From Bacillus xiamenensis (GTDB lineage: Bacteria; Bacillota; Bacilli; Bacillales; Bacillaceae): a stretch of 35,465 bases of DNA. Location: positions 1 to 35,465 of the forward strand of contig NZ_AMSH01000033.1 of assembly GCF_000300535.1 (NCBI RefSeq), written 5' to 3'. A program made the translations under genes and the position numbers. Shown in pieces: positions 7,194-16,145 of the stretch; positions within the stretch are counted from its first letter, which is position 1; every line of letters starts with the position of its first letter. Under the pieces are notes generated by a model. The model searched no databases. It saw nothing but the letters and a program-made list of their open reading frames with translations, and was not told the origin of the DNA.

Positions 7194-9503
7194 ATGAATT
7201 TAATTCGGAATCAATGGAAAGACATTGTGACGAGCAAAAAACTACTGATCCCGATTTTAGCTGTCTTATTTATTCCACTGATTTATAGTGGTGTATTTTT
7301 AAAAGCTTACTGGGATCCATATGGTACAGTTGATCAATTACCTGTAGCGGTTGTCAACTTGGATGAAGGCAGTCATTATGACGGCAAAACCCTTCAAGTG
7401 GGCGATGATTTAGTGAAGGAATTGAAGAAGAACAATAGTTTTAAATGGCACTTTGTCGATAGTGAAGAAAAGGCCATCAAGGGCTTAAATAACGAGGACT
7501 ATTACCTCGTCGTTGAAATTCCGAAAGATTTCTCGAAAAACGCGAGTACAGTGCTAGACAAACATCCAAAAAAATCGAATCTGAAATATTATACGAATCC
7601 AGGTGCAAACTATGCTGCGTCACAAATTGCGAATAATGCCATTATCAAATTAAAAGATTCGGTTTCAAAGGAAGTCACAGAAAATTATGCAGAGGTCATC
7701 TTTGATAACTTCAAAACGATTGCAAAAGGGTTAGATCAAGCAAGCGATGGGGCGAAGAAAATTGATGACGGAACAAAAAGTGCAAAAGATGGCAGTAAAA
7801 AGTTAAAAGACAATTTGGCGAAATTGGCAGAAGGAACGTTAACCTATAGTGAAGGTGTTCATCAGTTCGCAGGAAAAATGGGTGAGCTGAACACTGGAAT
7901 TCAATCTCTTGACAGCGGTCTTGGTCAGCTCTTAACAGGCTATCAAACGATCGATCAGAAATTTGGAGAACTTGGTACAGGAATTGATACATTGACCGAA
8001 GGGTTAAACACAAGCCTTAAAGGACATCAGCAGCTTGCTTCTAAAATGCCGCAATTCACAGCAGGCATTGAACAGCTCAATCATAAAGCACAGTCATTTT
8101 CAGAAAAAATTGCAGCCGTCGAAAAAGTATTATCTTCACCAGAATTAGCGAATCTTGAAAAGATGGCGCCTAAGATAGACCAGGTGAAAAAAGACGCAAA
8201 AACATTGAATACCAAACTTGCTTCTTTAAACGAAGCGTTATCAAATCGAGATGCAAAAGTAAAAAGCATTATTCAAAACAGCTCGATGACAGATGAAGAG
8301 AAAAAGGCAGCAATGGATCAGCTCGAAAGCCTTCCTAAGATCGAACTACCTGACCTGTCTGGACTTGAACAAAGCTTAGCGGCCTTGCAGGAACTGCCTG
8401 ACGCAAGCGAAATTCAATCTGCGGTTGCTTCGGCAAAAGCACAGCTGCAGCAAGTCAAGCAGCTACCAAACAAAACAGAACAGCTGTACACATCGACAGT
8501 TGCGATACAAAACGCCATTGATCAAATGACGTCTGGTACGAATCAATTGTATCAAGGGGCACTGAAGCTTCAAACCGGTCAAGGGCAATTACAAGAAGGT
8601 CTGCAAACTGCAAATGGCAAGCTTGATACAGCGAAAAGCGGTGCAGATAAGCTTGCAAATGGATCAAGCCAGCTTAGCGCAGCCTTAAATAAGCTGGAAA
8701 GTGGATCGGAGAGTATCCAAAGCAACTCATCTAAGCTTGCTGAGGGCTCAAAATCCCTTGATAAAGGATTGGGTGACTTAAAGAGCGGGACAGGGAAGCT
8801 GTCCGATAAATTAAAAAGTGCAGCAGATGAAACAGGAGAAATTGATGCGGGTCAGGACAATTACAATATGATTGCCAGCCCCGTTAAAACAGAGAATGAT
8901 ACAGCGAAAAAGATTGATAATTATGGAACAGGGCTCACGCCTTATATTTTATCTATGGGACTCTTTGTAGGGGCTCTCATGCTGACCGTTGTATTCCCAA
9001 TGAAAGACCCTGCTGGACGCCCTAGAAATGCGTTTGAATGGTTTGTCAGCAAATATAGTGTGCTCCTGCTCGTTGGTATCTTACAGGCAGTGATTGCAAG
9101 CTCCATGCTCATCTTTGGACTTGGACTTGAGGTGGAAAGCCTCTGGCGCTTCTATCTCTTTGCCATTATTGTGAGTCTGACGTTCCTAGCGATCATTCAG
9201 CTTCTGGCGACAACAATGGGGAACCCAGGTCGCTTCATCGCTGTTATTATCTTGGTTCTTCAGCTTGCAGCAAGTGCGGGTACATTCCCGCTTGAGCTTG
9301 TACCAAAATTCTTCCAAGTCATTCATAGTCTGCTTCCAATGACATATACAATCAATGGATTTAGAACGATCATTGCAAGCGGTAATGACAGCTATTTATG
9401 GCACCAAGCAGCGATCCTTGGAACAGTTGCCATCGTCATGATGGCCGCAACAACAGCATACTTTGCTTGGAACATCAGAAAAATGAAACAAGAAGAAGCT
9501 TAA
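7194..9503 (+). CDS. yhgE: YhgE/Pip-family membrane protein
   Basis: 769 residues. One membrane segment near residues 16-37 is followed by an extracellular region of about 550 residues rich in heptad-like helices and repeated glycine-spaced motifs (for example LxxGxxxLxxG around 195-270 and 445-545). After that come about five membrane segments from roughly 580 onward, in an ABC-2-type permease fold. Relatives include the lactococcal phage-infection protein Pip and YueB, the B. subtilis SPP1 receptor. Strong ribosome site GGGAGGAAAA. It is controlled with yhgD by context. Physiological substrate is unknown; export or envelope function and accidental phage-receptor use are both possible. Confidence 0.88.
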   Translation: MNLIRNQWKDIVTSKKLLIPILAVLFIPLIYSGVFLKAYWDPYGTVDQLPVAVVNLDEGSHYDGKTLQVGDDLVKELKKNNSFKWHFVDSEEKAIKGLNNEDYYLVVEIPKDFSKNASTVLDKHPKKSNLKYYTNPGANYAASQIANNAIIKLKDSVSKEVTENYAEVIFDNFKTIAKGLDQASDGAKKIDDGTKSAKDGSKKLKDNLAKLAEGTLTYSEGVHQFAGKMGELNTGIQSLDSGLGQLLTGYQTIDQKFGELGTGIDTLTEGLNTSLKGHQQLASKMPQFTAGIEQLNHKAQSFSEKIAAVEKVLSSPELANLEKMAPKIDQVKKDAKTLNTKLASLNEALSNRDAKVKSIIQNSSMTDEEKKAAMDQLESLPKIELPDLSGLEQSLAALQELPDASEIQSAVASAKAQLQQVKQLPNKTEQLYTSTVAIQNAIDQMTSGTNQLYQGALKLQTGQGQLQEGLQTANGKLDTAKSGADKLANGSSQLSAALNKLESGSESIQSNSSKLAEGSKSLDKGLGDLKSGTGKLSDKLKSAADETGEIDAGQDNYNMIASPVKTENDTAKKIDNYGTGLTPYILSMGLFVGALMLTVVFPMKDPAGRPRNAFEWFVSKYSVLLLVGILQAVIASSMLIFGLGLEVESLWRFYLFAIIVSLTFLAIIQLLATTMGNPGRFIAVIILVLQLAASAGTFPLELVPKFFQVIHSLLPMTYTINGFRTIIASGNDSYLWHQAAILGTVAIVMMAATTAYFAWNIRKMKQEEA

Positions 9504-9509
9504 TCAAGG

Positions 9510-9541
9510 AATCCTTTCTCTTCATCGAGAAAGGATTTTTC
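9510..9541 (+). terminator. Terminator of yhgE
   Basis: Perfect 11-bp stem, AATCCTTTCTC (9510-9520) and GAGAAAGGATT (9527-9537), then T-run. Confidence 0.9.
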
Positions 9542-9647
9542 TATGAGAAATTAGACATCAGGAACCCGAAACGATATATTTTAAGTAGAGATGCTGAAAA
9601 AGGCATGCTTGGAAGGAATGACTTGCAGACAAAGGAGGAAATGCCGA

Positions 9648-10697
9648 ATGACAACTGAAGTAAATGAAACGATTCAACTCATTCAAAAGCTCGTATCGAT
9701 CCCAAGTCCATCAGGAAATACAGAAAAGGTGATCGGCTTTGTTGAACGTTTTTTACAAGATTTAAAGATCGAAACAAAGCGAAATCGAAAAGGTGGATTA
9801 ATTGCCACAATTAAAGGGACGGATGATCAGGAGCATCGCATGCTGACAGCACATGTCGATACGCTTGGTGCGATGGTAAAGGAAATTAAATCAAATGGCC
9901 GGCTGCGTCTTGCACTCATTGGAGGCTTTCAATATAACTCGATAGAAGGCGAGTATTGTGAAATTGAAACAGCATCAGGTCGTACATACACAGGAACCAT
10001 TCTCATGCATCAAACGTCAGTTCACGTATACGAAGATGCTGGAAAAGCGAAACGAAATCAAGAAAATATGGAGATTCGCCTAGATGAAAAGGTGAAAAAT
10101 GCAGACGAAGTCAAAGCACTTGGCATTCAAGTAGGAGACTTTATCTCGTTTGATCCTAGAGTGGAAGTGACACCTTCAGGCTTTATTAAATCAAGACATC
10201 TGGATGATAAGGCAAGTGTGGCGTTATTGCTGCGATTAATTCACCGCATTCAAACAGAAAACATCACACTGCCGCATACGACGCACTTCTTAATTTCAAA
10301 TAATGAAGAAATCGGCTACGGTGGAAATTCGAATATTCCTGAAGAAACGGTAGAATATATGGCTGTTGATATGGGAGCCATCGGTGATGGTCAATCAACC
10401 GATGAATACAGTGTATCAATTTGTGTGAAAGATTCAAGCGGCCCCTATCATTATGGTTTGCGCAAGCATTTAGCAGCATTAGCTGAAGCCAATAAAATTG
10501 ATTACCGACTCGATATTTACCCTTATTATGGCTCTGATGCGTCAGCGGCGATTAGAGCAGGGCATGATATCATTCATGGACTGATTGGACCTGGCATTGA
10601 CGCTTCACATGCGTTTGAAAGAACACATGAAGATTCACTGATTCATACAGCCAATCTCCTGTACCACTATGTTCGATCGAAATTAATCACAGCATAA
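9648..10697 (+). CDS. yhfE: M42-family metallo-aminopeptidase YhfE
   Basis: 349 residues from ATG 9648, chosen because AAAGGAGG sits 9 bases upstream; an in-frame ATG at 9591 has no ribosome site. M42 peptidases remove N-terminal residues from peptides in the cytoplasm and form large tetrahedral dodecamers. The metal-site residues expected for the family are present: His69 and Asp71 in TAHVDT, Asp186 in RHLDDK, the Glu220-Glu221 pair in NNEEIG, Asp241 and His321. Single gene between its own terminator and that of yhgE. The B. subtilis genes yhfA, fabHB and yhfC, which lie between yhgE and yhfE there, are absent. Confidence 0.93.
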   Translation: MTTEVNETIQLIQKLVSIPSPSGNTEKVIGFVERFLQDLKIETKRNRKGGLIATIKGTDDQEHRMLTAHVDTLGAMVKEIKSNGRLRLALIGGFQYNSIEGEYCEIETASGRTYTGTILMHQTSVHVYEDAGKAKRNQENMEIRLDEKVKNADEVKALGIQVGDFISFDPRVEVTPSGFIKSRHLDDKASVALLLRLIHRIQTENITLPHTTHFLISNNEEIGYGGNSNIPEETVEYMAVDMGAIGDGQSTDEYSVSICVKDSSGPYHYGLRKHLAALAEANKIDYRLDIYPYYGSDASAAIRAGHDIIHGLIGPGIDASHAFERTHEDSLIHTANLLYHYVRSKLITA

Positions 10698-10728
10698 AAA
10701 AAGAACCCCGATAGCAGGGGTTCTTTTT
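10697..10728. terminator. Bidirectional terminator between yhfE and gltT
   Basis: AAAAAGAACCCC / GGGGTTCTTTTT around loop 10710-10716, with A and T runs on both sides, serving the convergent genes yhfE and gltT. Confidence 0.9.
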
Positions 10729-10730
10729 CA

Positions 10731-12020
10731 TTAGCTTGATAGTTGTGTTGGCTGAGGAACATCTTGTCCAGTCATCACACGATGTCCTTTTTCAGGGTCA
10801 TATTGCCCTTCCCACTTAGACATCACGACAGCTGCAAGTGCATTACCTGTTAAGTTAACAACAGTTCTGGCCATATCCATGATACGGTCAACACCTGCAA
10901 TAAATGCTAAGCCTTCAGCAGGTACACCGATCGTTCCCAGTGTTGCAAGTAATACAACAAATGAAGTACCAGGAACGGCAGCCATTCCTTTAGATGTGAC
11001 CATCAGCACAAGAACAAGAGTGAGCTGCTGGACGATGGTGAGATCAATGCCATATACCTGTGCAAGGAAAAGCGCAGCGATGGCTTGATACAAGACGGAA
11101 CCGTCCAGGTTAAACGTATAACCAATTGGAATAACGAAAGAGACAATTCCTTTTGGACACCCGATGCGCTCCATTTTATCCATCACTCTCGGTAAAACTG
11201 TTTCAGAGCTGGATGTACTAAAGGCGAGAAGGACTTCGTCTTTCATGTAAGCAAGAAATCTGAAAATATTGACGCCAATCATCTTTCCAATAATTCCGAA
11301 TACAACAATAAGGAAAAGTGCGAGCGCAAAATAAACAAGACCTACGAGCTTACCTAATGAAATAAGCGATTCAAGACCAAATTTTGATACTGTCACACCA
11401 ATAAGCGCAAATACACCAAATGGTGCAGCTTTCATCACAACATTGACGACATGGAACATCGCATGTGATACACCTTCAAAGAAGGCGAGCACTGGTTTGC
11501 CGCGTTCACCAATAGCTGAAACGCCTAGTGCAAATAACACAGTGAAGAAAATAATCGCAAGCAAATCACCTTCCCCTAAGGATTGGAAGAAGTTCGTCGG
11601 AACGATATGAAGGAACGTATCAGCAACTGATTTACTACTTTGTTCTTTTTCCGTTTCAACATACTGGCTAATATCTTGTTTTTCCGTATGTCCAAAGTCA
11701 ACGCCTGCACCCGGTTGAACGAAGTTAGCAAGCACAAGACCAAGGATGATCGCAAATGTTGTGATAATTTCAAAATAAAGAATGGTTCTAAAACCAAGCT
11801 TCCCTACTTTTTTACCATCACCGGCACCTGCAACACCTAAAATCAAGCTAGATACGACAATCGGAATGACAATCATCTTAATGAGTCGTAAGAAGAAGTC
11901 TCCAATTGGTTTTAAATACGTCTCAACACCCGGGTTACCGAAAAAGATCGCACCAACCACGACACCGAGAATCAGACCGATTAGGATTTGAGTAGCTAAT
12001 CCAAATTTTAATTTTTTCAT
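10731..12020 (-). CDS. gltT: Proton/sodium-glutamate symporter GltT
   Basis: Dicarboxylate/amino acid:cation symporter (DAACS) family, 429 residues, the same length as B. subtilis GltT. It takes up glutamate and aspartate across the cell membrane. The serine-rich reentrant-loop motif STSSSETVLP is at 268-277, and the second hairpin with the VMVTSKGMAAVPG segment follows; about eight hydrophobic segments are visible. I use ATG 12020 because GGGAGGA lies 7 bases upstream; the in-frame ATG at 12044 has none. Single gene with a good TATAAT box upstream. Confidence 0.95.
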   Translation of the reverse strand: MKKLKFGLATQILIGLILGVVVGAIFFGNPGVETYLKPIGDFFLRLIKMIVIPIVVSSLILGVAGAGDGKKVGKLGFRTILYFEIITTFAIILGLVLANFVQPGAGVDFGHTEKQDISQYVETEKEQSSKSVADTFLHIVPTNFFQSLGEGDLLAIIFFTVLFALGVSAIGERGKPVLAFFEGVSHAMFHVVNVVMKAAPFGVFALIGVTVSKFGLESLISLGKLVGLVYFALALFLIVVFGIIGKMIGVNIFRFLAYMKDEVLLAFSTSSSETVLPRVMDKMERIGCPKGIVSFVIPIGYTFNLDGSVLYQAIAALFLAQVYGIDLTIVQQLTLVLVLMVTSKGMAAVPGTSFVVLLATLGTIGVPAEGLAFIAGVDRIMDMARTVVNLTGNALAAVVMSKWEGQYDPEKGHRVMTGQDVPQPTQLSS

Positions 12021-12059
12021 AGAGTTCCTCCCTAACATATTCATTAAAGGAATATTCCC

Positions 12060-12088
12060 ATTATATTAAGTTTTAATATACGAATTAA
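12060..12088 (-). promoter_or_regulatory. Candidate promoter of gltT
   Basis: On the minus strand TATAAT (12065-12060) stands 40 bases before the gltT start. A weak -35 (TTAATT) is 17 bp upstream. Confidence 0.5.
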
Positions 12089-12106
12089 AGTATAACTAAA
12101 ATTAAA

Positions 12107-12177
12107 GAGGTTCGTCCACGATTAAATTATATTTGGAAAATACAAAATTATTTGAAAAAATGGACACTTCGAACCTC
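12107..12177. other. Long-range inverted repeat in the gltT-yhfH gap
   Basis: GAGGTTCG (12107-12114) pairs with CGAACCTC (12170-12177), extended by TCCA/TGGA with a 5-base bulge. It lies upstream of the gltT promoter and is followed on the plus strand by a small hairpin (TGACTT/AAGTCA) and the hairpin at 12241-12266. It could be part of a small RNA or a binding site. No gene is seen in 12066-12359. Confidence 0.35.
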
Positions 12178-12240
12178 CTTCGTTGTTTTCAGTCAATAAA
12201 AAGTGACTTACGAACTAAAAGTCATCATATAAAAATACTA

Positions 12241-12275
12241 AAAACCCCTTTTATATCAGGGGTTTTACCTTTTTA
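12241..12275. terminator. Terminator-like hairpin
   Basis: AAAACCCC (12241-12248) with GGGGTTTT (12259-12266); T-rich sequence follows on both strands. It would end a plus-strand transcript from 12090-12240, or act as a second stop for yhfH. Confidence 0.55.
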
Positions 12276-12295
12276 CCTATTTTTCAGAAAAAATA

Positions 12296-12345
12296 AAAAG
12301 CACTTTTGCCTCCAACTGACGACGGAGGCAAAAAGTGCTTTTTTA
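12296..12345. terminator. Strong bidirectional terminator after yhfH
   Basis: Stem of about 18 bp containing AGCACTTTTGCCTCC and GGAGGCAAAAAGTGCT around a 10-base loop, flanked by A and T runs. It lies just past the yhfH stop codon on the minus strand. Confidence 0.85.
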
Positions 12346-12359
12346 TTGAAGTTATTTCC

Positions 12360-12497
12360 TTATTTAAGATAACTTACTTGTGAGCATTCCTCACATTCAT
12401 TACCGTAACACTCGTGCTGTTCCATTAAATCATTTCCACATTTTGTGCATTTTTTTGAAGGCAAATTTCTAAAAAACTCAGTGATTTTCCCTAGCAT
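12360..12497 (-). CDS. yhfH: Small zinc-ribbon-like protein YhfH
   Basis: A 45-residue protein. It has a short basic start, then CTKC at 17-20 and CYGNECEEC (Cys30, Cys35, Cys38), a spacing expected of a small zinc-binding ribbon. GGAGG lies 8-9 bases before the ATG and a strong terminator follows the stop, so the frame looks genuinely expressed. Position between gltT and yhfI matches B. subtilis yhfH (about 46 residues). The function is unknown; nucleic-acid or protein binding is only a guess from the fold. Confidence 0.82.
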   Translation of the reverse strand: MLGKITEFFRNLPSKKCTKCGNDLMEQHECYGNECEECSQVSYLK

Positions 12498-12647
12498 TTG
12501 TCATCCTCCAATACATTTTGTTGCTATCATTGTATTATAACAGATTTATAATTGTCAATCTGTTTTGTAACAATAGGCAAGAAGAATGCTTTTTCCATGA
12601 AAAATGGGTATATTGTAAGAAGGGGATTTTTAGAAAAGGAGGGAAAA

Positions 12648-13397
12648 ATGACGATGAAATTAACGGTGATTGGTTGCTATGGAGGGTTTCCTGCAGCTGG
12701 TGAAGCAACATCAGGTTATCTGTTGGAATCAGATGGTTTTCGTCTGCTAGTCGACTGCGGGAGCGGTGTTCTGTCAAAGCTTCAGCAATACATTGATATA
12801 GAAGAACTTGATGCTGTTCTTCTTTCTCATTATCATCACGATCATATTGCAGATATCGGACCTCTCCAATATGCGAAATTAGTGGGGTATCATTTAGGAA
12901 AAAGCAGCGGCCTGCTTCCGATCTATGGACATACTGGTGACCAAGAAGCATTTCAGCGGCTCTCGGATGATGTACATACAAAGGCAAAACCTTATCATCC
13001 GGAAAAGGGGATTCAAATTGGCCCGTTTCACATTGATTTTTTGAAAACGGTTCATCCGGCAGAATGCTATGCGATGAGAATTCAAGCAGATGGTGCTGTG
13101 GTGGTGTATACAGCGGACTCAAGCTATCAAGATGCATTTATCCCTTTTAGTCAGGATGCCGATCTACTCATTGCCGAAAGCAACTTTTATGCAGGACAAG
13201 ACGGATCAGGTGCAGGCCATATGAACAGCACTGAAGTAGGGAAGGTGGCCAGTGAAGCAAATGTGGGGGAACTCATCATCACTCACCTGCCTCATTTCGG
13301 GCGGCATAAAGACCTAGTCAATGAAGCACAGGCGTTATATACTGGCAGTATACAGCTTGCCTATTCAGGGCTTAGATGGAACAAGGAAGGAAGATAG
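12648..13397 (+). CDS. yhfI: MBL-fold metal-dependent hydrolase YhfI
   Basis: 249 residues of the metallo-beta-lactamase fold, resembling RNase Z-like and phosphodiesterase-like members. The metal motif HYHHDH is at 61-66; further ligands appear in the HP after position 140 (TVHPAE), in YTADSSY (an aspartate) and in THLPHFG. The start is ATG 12648 or ATG 12654; both follow AGGAGGG, at 5 and 11 bases from GGAGG, and B. subtilis uses the residue equivalent to 12654. An in-frame GTG-free extension back to 12552 lacks a ribosome site. Stop codon lies 2 bases before lplJ, so they are co-transcribed. Substrate unknown. Confidence 0.87.
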   Translation: MTMKLTVIGCYGGFPAAGEATSGYLLESDGFRLLVDCGSGVLSKLQQYIDIEELDAVLLSHYHHDHIADIGPLQYAKLVGYHLGKSSGLLPIYGHTGDQEAFQRLSDDVHTKAKPYHPEKGIQIGPFHIDFLKTVHPAECYAMRIQADGAVVVYTADSSYQDAFIPFSQDADLLIAESNFYAGQDGSGAGHMNSTEVGKVASEANVGELIITHLPHFGRHKDLVNEAQALYTGSIQLAYSGLRWNKEGR

Positions 13398-13399
13398 AG

Positions 13400-14389
13400 A
13401 TGCTGTTTATCGATAACGAACAACATTATGATCCAATGATTAATTTAGCAATTGAAGAGTATTGCTTAAAATATTTAGATCCAGAAGAAACGTATTTGCT
13501 GTTTTACATCAACCAGCCGTCCATTATTATTGGCAAGAACCAAAATACAATAGAAGAAATCAATACAAAATATGTAGAAGAGAATGGAATCAAAGTTGTT
13601 CGCCGTCTGTCTGGCGGTGGTGCAGTTTACCATGACAAAGGAAACTTAAACTTCAGCTTTATCACAAAAGACGATGGGGACAGCTTTCATAACTTTAAGA
13701 AATTCACGGAGCCAGTCATCAAAGCGCTTGAAAAGCTAGGAGTCAAAGCTGAATTAAGCGGCAGAAATGACATCATGGCAGAAGGACGTAAAATTTCTGG
13801 AAATGCTCAATTCGCAACGCGGGGCCGTATTTTCAGTCATGGCACCCTGCTATTTGATTCAGAAATTGAGCATGTCGTTTCTGCATTAAATGTGAAAAAA
13901 GAAAAGATTGAATCTAAAGGGATTAAGTCCATTAGGAGCAGAGTCGCCAATATTAGTGATTTGATGGATCAAAAGATGACGACAGAAGAATTTAGAAACA
14001 TTCTTTTAAGCTACATTTTTGATACGAATGGGGACGTGCCTCAATATAAGTTGACAGAAAAGGACTGGGAAAAGATTCATGAGATTTCTCGGGATCGATA
14101 TCAAAAATGGGAATGGAACTATGGCCGTTCTCCGAAGTTTAATTTGCAGCACTCAAAACGTTTCCCAGCTGGCTCTATTGATCTTCGATTAGAGGTGAAA
14201 AAAGGCATCATTCAGGACTGCAAAATCTTTGGTGACTTCTTTGGTGTGGGCGATATAGCCGATATAGAACAAAGACTGATCGGAAAACAATATGATCGGA
14301 AAACAATTAGTGATGTATTAGAAGATATGGATATGCACCGTTATTTTGGCAACGTATCGAAGGAAGACTTTCTTGATTTGATTTACTAA
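13400..14389 (+). CDS. lplJ: Lipoate-protein ligase LplJ
   Basis: Activates free lipoate with ATP and attaches it to lipoyl domains; in B. subtilis LplJ is the scavenging ligase, working with LipM and LipL. 329 residues. Family motif RRLSGGGAVYHD is at 68-79, and the catalytic lysine region GRKISGNAQ near 129-137; the C-terminal accessory domain (about 240-329) is present. I start at ATG 13400, which is 2 bases after the yhfI stop with GGAAG in the end of yhfI; the in-frame ATG at 13376 lies within yhfI. A terminator follows. B. subtilis yhfK, which comes next there, is absent. Confidence 0.95.
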   Translation: MLFIDNEQHYDPMINLAIEEYCLKYLDPEETYLLFYINQPSIIIGKNQNTIEEINTKYVEENGIKVVRRLSGGGAVYHDKGNLNFSFITKDDGDSFHNFKKFTEPVIKALEKLGVKAELSGRNDIMAEGRKISGNAQFATRGRIFSHGTLLFDSEIEHVVSALNVKKEKIESKGIKSIRSRVANISDLMDQKMTTEEFRNILLSYIFDTNGDVPQYKLTEKDWEKIHEISRDRYQKWEWNYGRSPKFNLQHSKRFPAGSIDLRLEVKKGIIQDCKIFGDFFGVGDIADIEQRLIGKQYDRKTISDVLEDMDMHRYFGNVSKEDFLDLIY

Positions 14390-14392
14390 GCG

Positions 14393-14427
14393 AAAAGCAC
14401 GGCTTGAGATAGCTGTGCTTTTTTAAC
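14393..14427 (+). terminator. Terminator of yhfI-lplJ
   Basis: AAAAGCACGGCT (14393-14404) with AGCTGTGCTTTT (14411-14422), one G-T pair, then T-run. Confidence 0.85.
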
Positions 14428-14435
14428 GAAAAGAA

Positions 14436-14450
14436 ATGAGAGCGTTTTAC
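14436..14450 (+). promoter_or_regulatory. Candidate cre (CcpA) site upstream of lcfB
   Basis: ATGAGAGCGTTTTAC matches the B. subtilis cre pattern WTGAAARCGYTTWNN at all but one position. It sits just before the lcfB -35 element, consistent with carbon-catabolite control of fatty acid breakdown. Confidence 0.5.
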
Positions 14451-14458
14451 ATTTGATC

Positions 14459-14488
14459 TTGTGAATGTTTTCGATTGTCTATTATAAT
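14459..14488 (+). promoter_or_regulatory. Candidate sigma-A promoter of lcfB
   Basis: TTGTGA (14459-14464), 18-bp spacer, perfect TATAAT (14483-14488). Predicted transcript start near 14495. Confidence 0.6.
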
Positions 14489-14515
14489 AGAAAGGAGGAA
14501 TGTTTGGCCTCAAAA

Positions 14516-14533
14516 TGAATGGTTATTCATTCA
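14516..14533. promoter_or_regulatory. FadR-like operator of lcfB
   Basis: TGAATGGTTATTCATTCA closely fits the B. subtilis FadR box TGAATGAMTANTCATTCA. It lies downstream of the predicted transcript start and 25 bases before the lcfB ATG, a place suited to repression. FadR control of lcfB is known in B. subtilis. Confidence 0.75.
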
Positions 14534-14558
14534 TTGACGATGCATAAGGGGTGGGAGA

Positions 14559-16112
14559 ATGGATTTGATCAAAAATCTTGAGCAGACTGCGATGACCAAG
14601 GGCGAAAATGTGGCACTGATTTTTGAAGGAAACAAGTGGACCTATCGAGAACTCATGACAAGTATCGAGCGTTTTGCAGATGGTTTAGTTAGCGAAGGGT
14701 TTCAAGCTGGAGATCATATTGCGCTGATTTTAGGAAATTCACCACATTTTGTTATTTCATTTTTTGGAGCATTAAAGGCAGGGCTTGTTGTTGTACCCGT
14801 CAATCCAACATATACGCCAAGTGAAATCGGATATATGCTGATCACAGGTGATGTAAAAGGCATTGTCGCACCGGATCAGCTTCTGCCGGTGTACGAGCAG
14901 GTGTATGAACAGCTTCCGTCCATTGAACGAGTGATTATTTGTGCAGAAAATGAATTTGTGTGCAGATCAAGTTTAAAAGAAGTATCTGATCGCCTTGTCT
15001 TCTTTGGAAAGCTTGTGTCTGGAGATGCGCCAGAAGCTGAACATCCTACCAGACAATCTGACGATACGGCGGTTATTTTATTTACATCTGGCACTACAGG
15101 AAAACCAAAGGGTGCGATGCTCACGCATTTGAACCTGTATTCAAATGCAAGGGATATTGCTGAGTACCTATCGATTGATGAAAAGGACAAGGTCATTGCT
15201 GCTCTGCCGATGTTCCATGTATTTTGTTTAACAGTCTGTATGAATGCACCGTTGATTCATGGTGCGGCCATTTATGTTCTGCCGCATTTCAGCCCATCAG
15301 AGCTTTTACGCATGATGGAGAAAGAAAAACCAACACTATTTGTTGGTGTCCCAACCATGTATAACTATTTATATCACCAAGACGGCCACGATGAAGCGAT
15401 GAAATCAGTGAGAATTTGTATATCAGGCGGTGCCTCGATGCCTGTTGCTTTACTTCACGGTTTTGAGAAAAAATTCGGTGTCACGGTGCTGGAGGGCTAT
15501 GGATTATCAGAGGCCTCCCCAGTGACTGCATTCAATCCCCTTGACGGAAAAAGAAAACCAGGATCGGTCGGGACAGATATTATGAATGTGAAGAATAAGA
15601 TCGTGAATGAACTTGGAGAGGAAGTCGGTCCGAATGAAGTCGGAGAACTCATTGCAAAAGGGCCAAACATTATGAAAGGCTATTATCAAATGCCAGAAGA
15701 TACAGAGGCAGTACTGAGGGACGGCTGGCTGTATACAGGAGATTTGGCGAGAAGAGATGAAGACGGATATATTTATATTGTTGATCGAAAAAAGGATATG
15801 ATTCTTGTTGGCGGGTATAATGTTTACCCAAGAGAAGTAGAAGAAGTGCTATATCAACATGAAGCTGTAGCAGAAGCCGTTGTCATCGGTGTGCCAGATC
15901 CAAACACAGGAGAGGCTGTCGTCTGTTACATTTCCCCTAAGAAACATGCTCACATCAATCATGATGACATCATCACTCATTGTTCACGCTATTTGGCGAA
16001 GTATAAGCAGCCCCAAACGATCCATTTCATAGATGATATTCCTAAAAACACGACTGGCAAAATTTTAAGAAGAGCGCTAAAAGACAAGTACCAAGCAGAA
16101 GCAAGTAAGTAA
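14559..16112 (+). CDS. lcfB: Long-chain fatty acid-CoA ligase LcfB
   Basis: Activates long-chain fatty acids with ATP and CoA for beta-oxidation. 517 residues, the usual size for LcfB (YhfL). AMP-binding P-loop [10 protein letters not shown] is at 176-185, the GYGLSEASP motif near 320, GWLYTGDLA near 390 and the catalytic C-terminal lysine (TTGKILRRA, Lys501) is intact. GGGGTGGGAG precedes the ATG by a few bases. The upstream region carries a FadR-like operator and a possible cre site. Monocistronic by its neighbours' terminators. Confidence 0.94.
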   Translation: MDLIKNLEQTAMTKGENVALIFEGNKWTYRELMTSIERFADGLVSEGFQAGDHIALILGNSPHFVISFFGALKAGLVVVPVNPTYTPSEIGYMLITGDVKGIVAPDQLLPVYEQVYEQLPSIERVIICAENEFVCRSSLKEVSDRLVFFGKLVSGDAPEAEHPTRQSDDTAVILFTSGTTGKPKGAMLTHLNLYSNARDIAEYLSIDEKDKVIAALPMFHVFCLTVCMNAPLIHGAAIYVLPHFSPSELLRMMEKEKPTLFVGVPTMYNYLYHQDGHDEAMKSVRICISGGASMPVALLHGFEKKFGVTVLEGYGLSEASPVTAFNPLDGKRKPGSVGTDIMNVKNKIVNELGEEVGPNEVGELIAKGPNIMKGYYQMPEDTEAVLRDGWLYTGDLARRDEDGYIYIVDRKKDMILVGGYNVYPREVEEVLYQHEAVAEAVVIGVPDPNTGEAVVCYISPKKHAHINHDDIITHCSRYLAKYKQPQTIHFIDDIPKNTTGKILRRALKDKYQAEASK

Positions 16113-16145
16113 AAAAAGGGAGTCTCTTATAAAGAGGCTCCTTTT
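16113..16145. terminator. Convergent terminator of lcfB and yhfM
   Basis: AAAGGGAGTCTCT pairs imperfectly with AGAGGCTCCTTTT around TATAA. The yhfM stop codon (16127-16129) lies inside this hairpin. Confidence 0.75.

Noticed and set aside
7194-9503. yhgE as an ABC transporter or type VII secretion component
   Set aside because: No ATPase gene adjacent and no secretion genes in the window; the Pip/YhgE family explains the architecture.
12133-12372. A 79-residue frame in the gltT-yhfH gap
   Set aside because: Runs through two terminator hairpins and lacks a ribosome site.
12535-13137. A 200-residue open frame on the minus strand over yhfI
   Set aside because: Lies opposite the intact MBL hydrolase, has no ribosome site and shows no recognisable domain; a shadow frame.
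14453-14488. Alternative -35 TTGATC for lcfB
   Set aside because: Spacing to the TATAAT would be 24 bp, outside the usual range.
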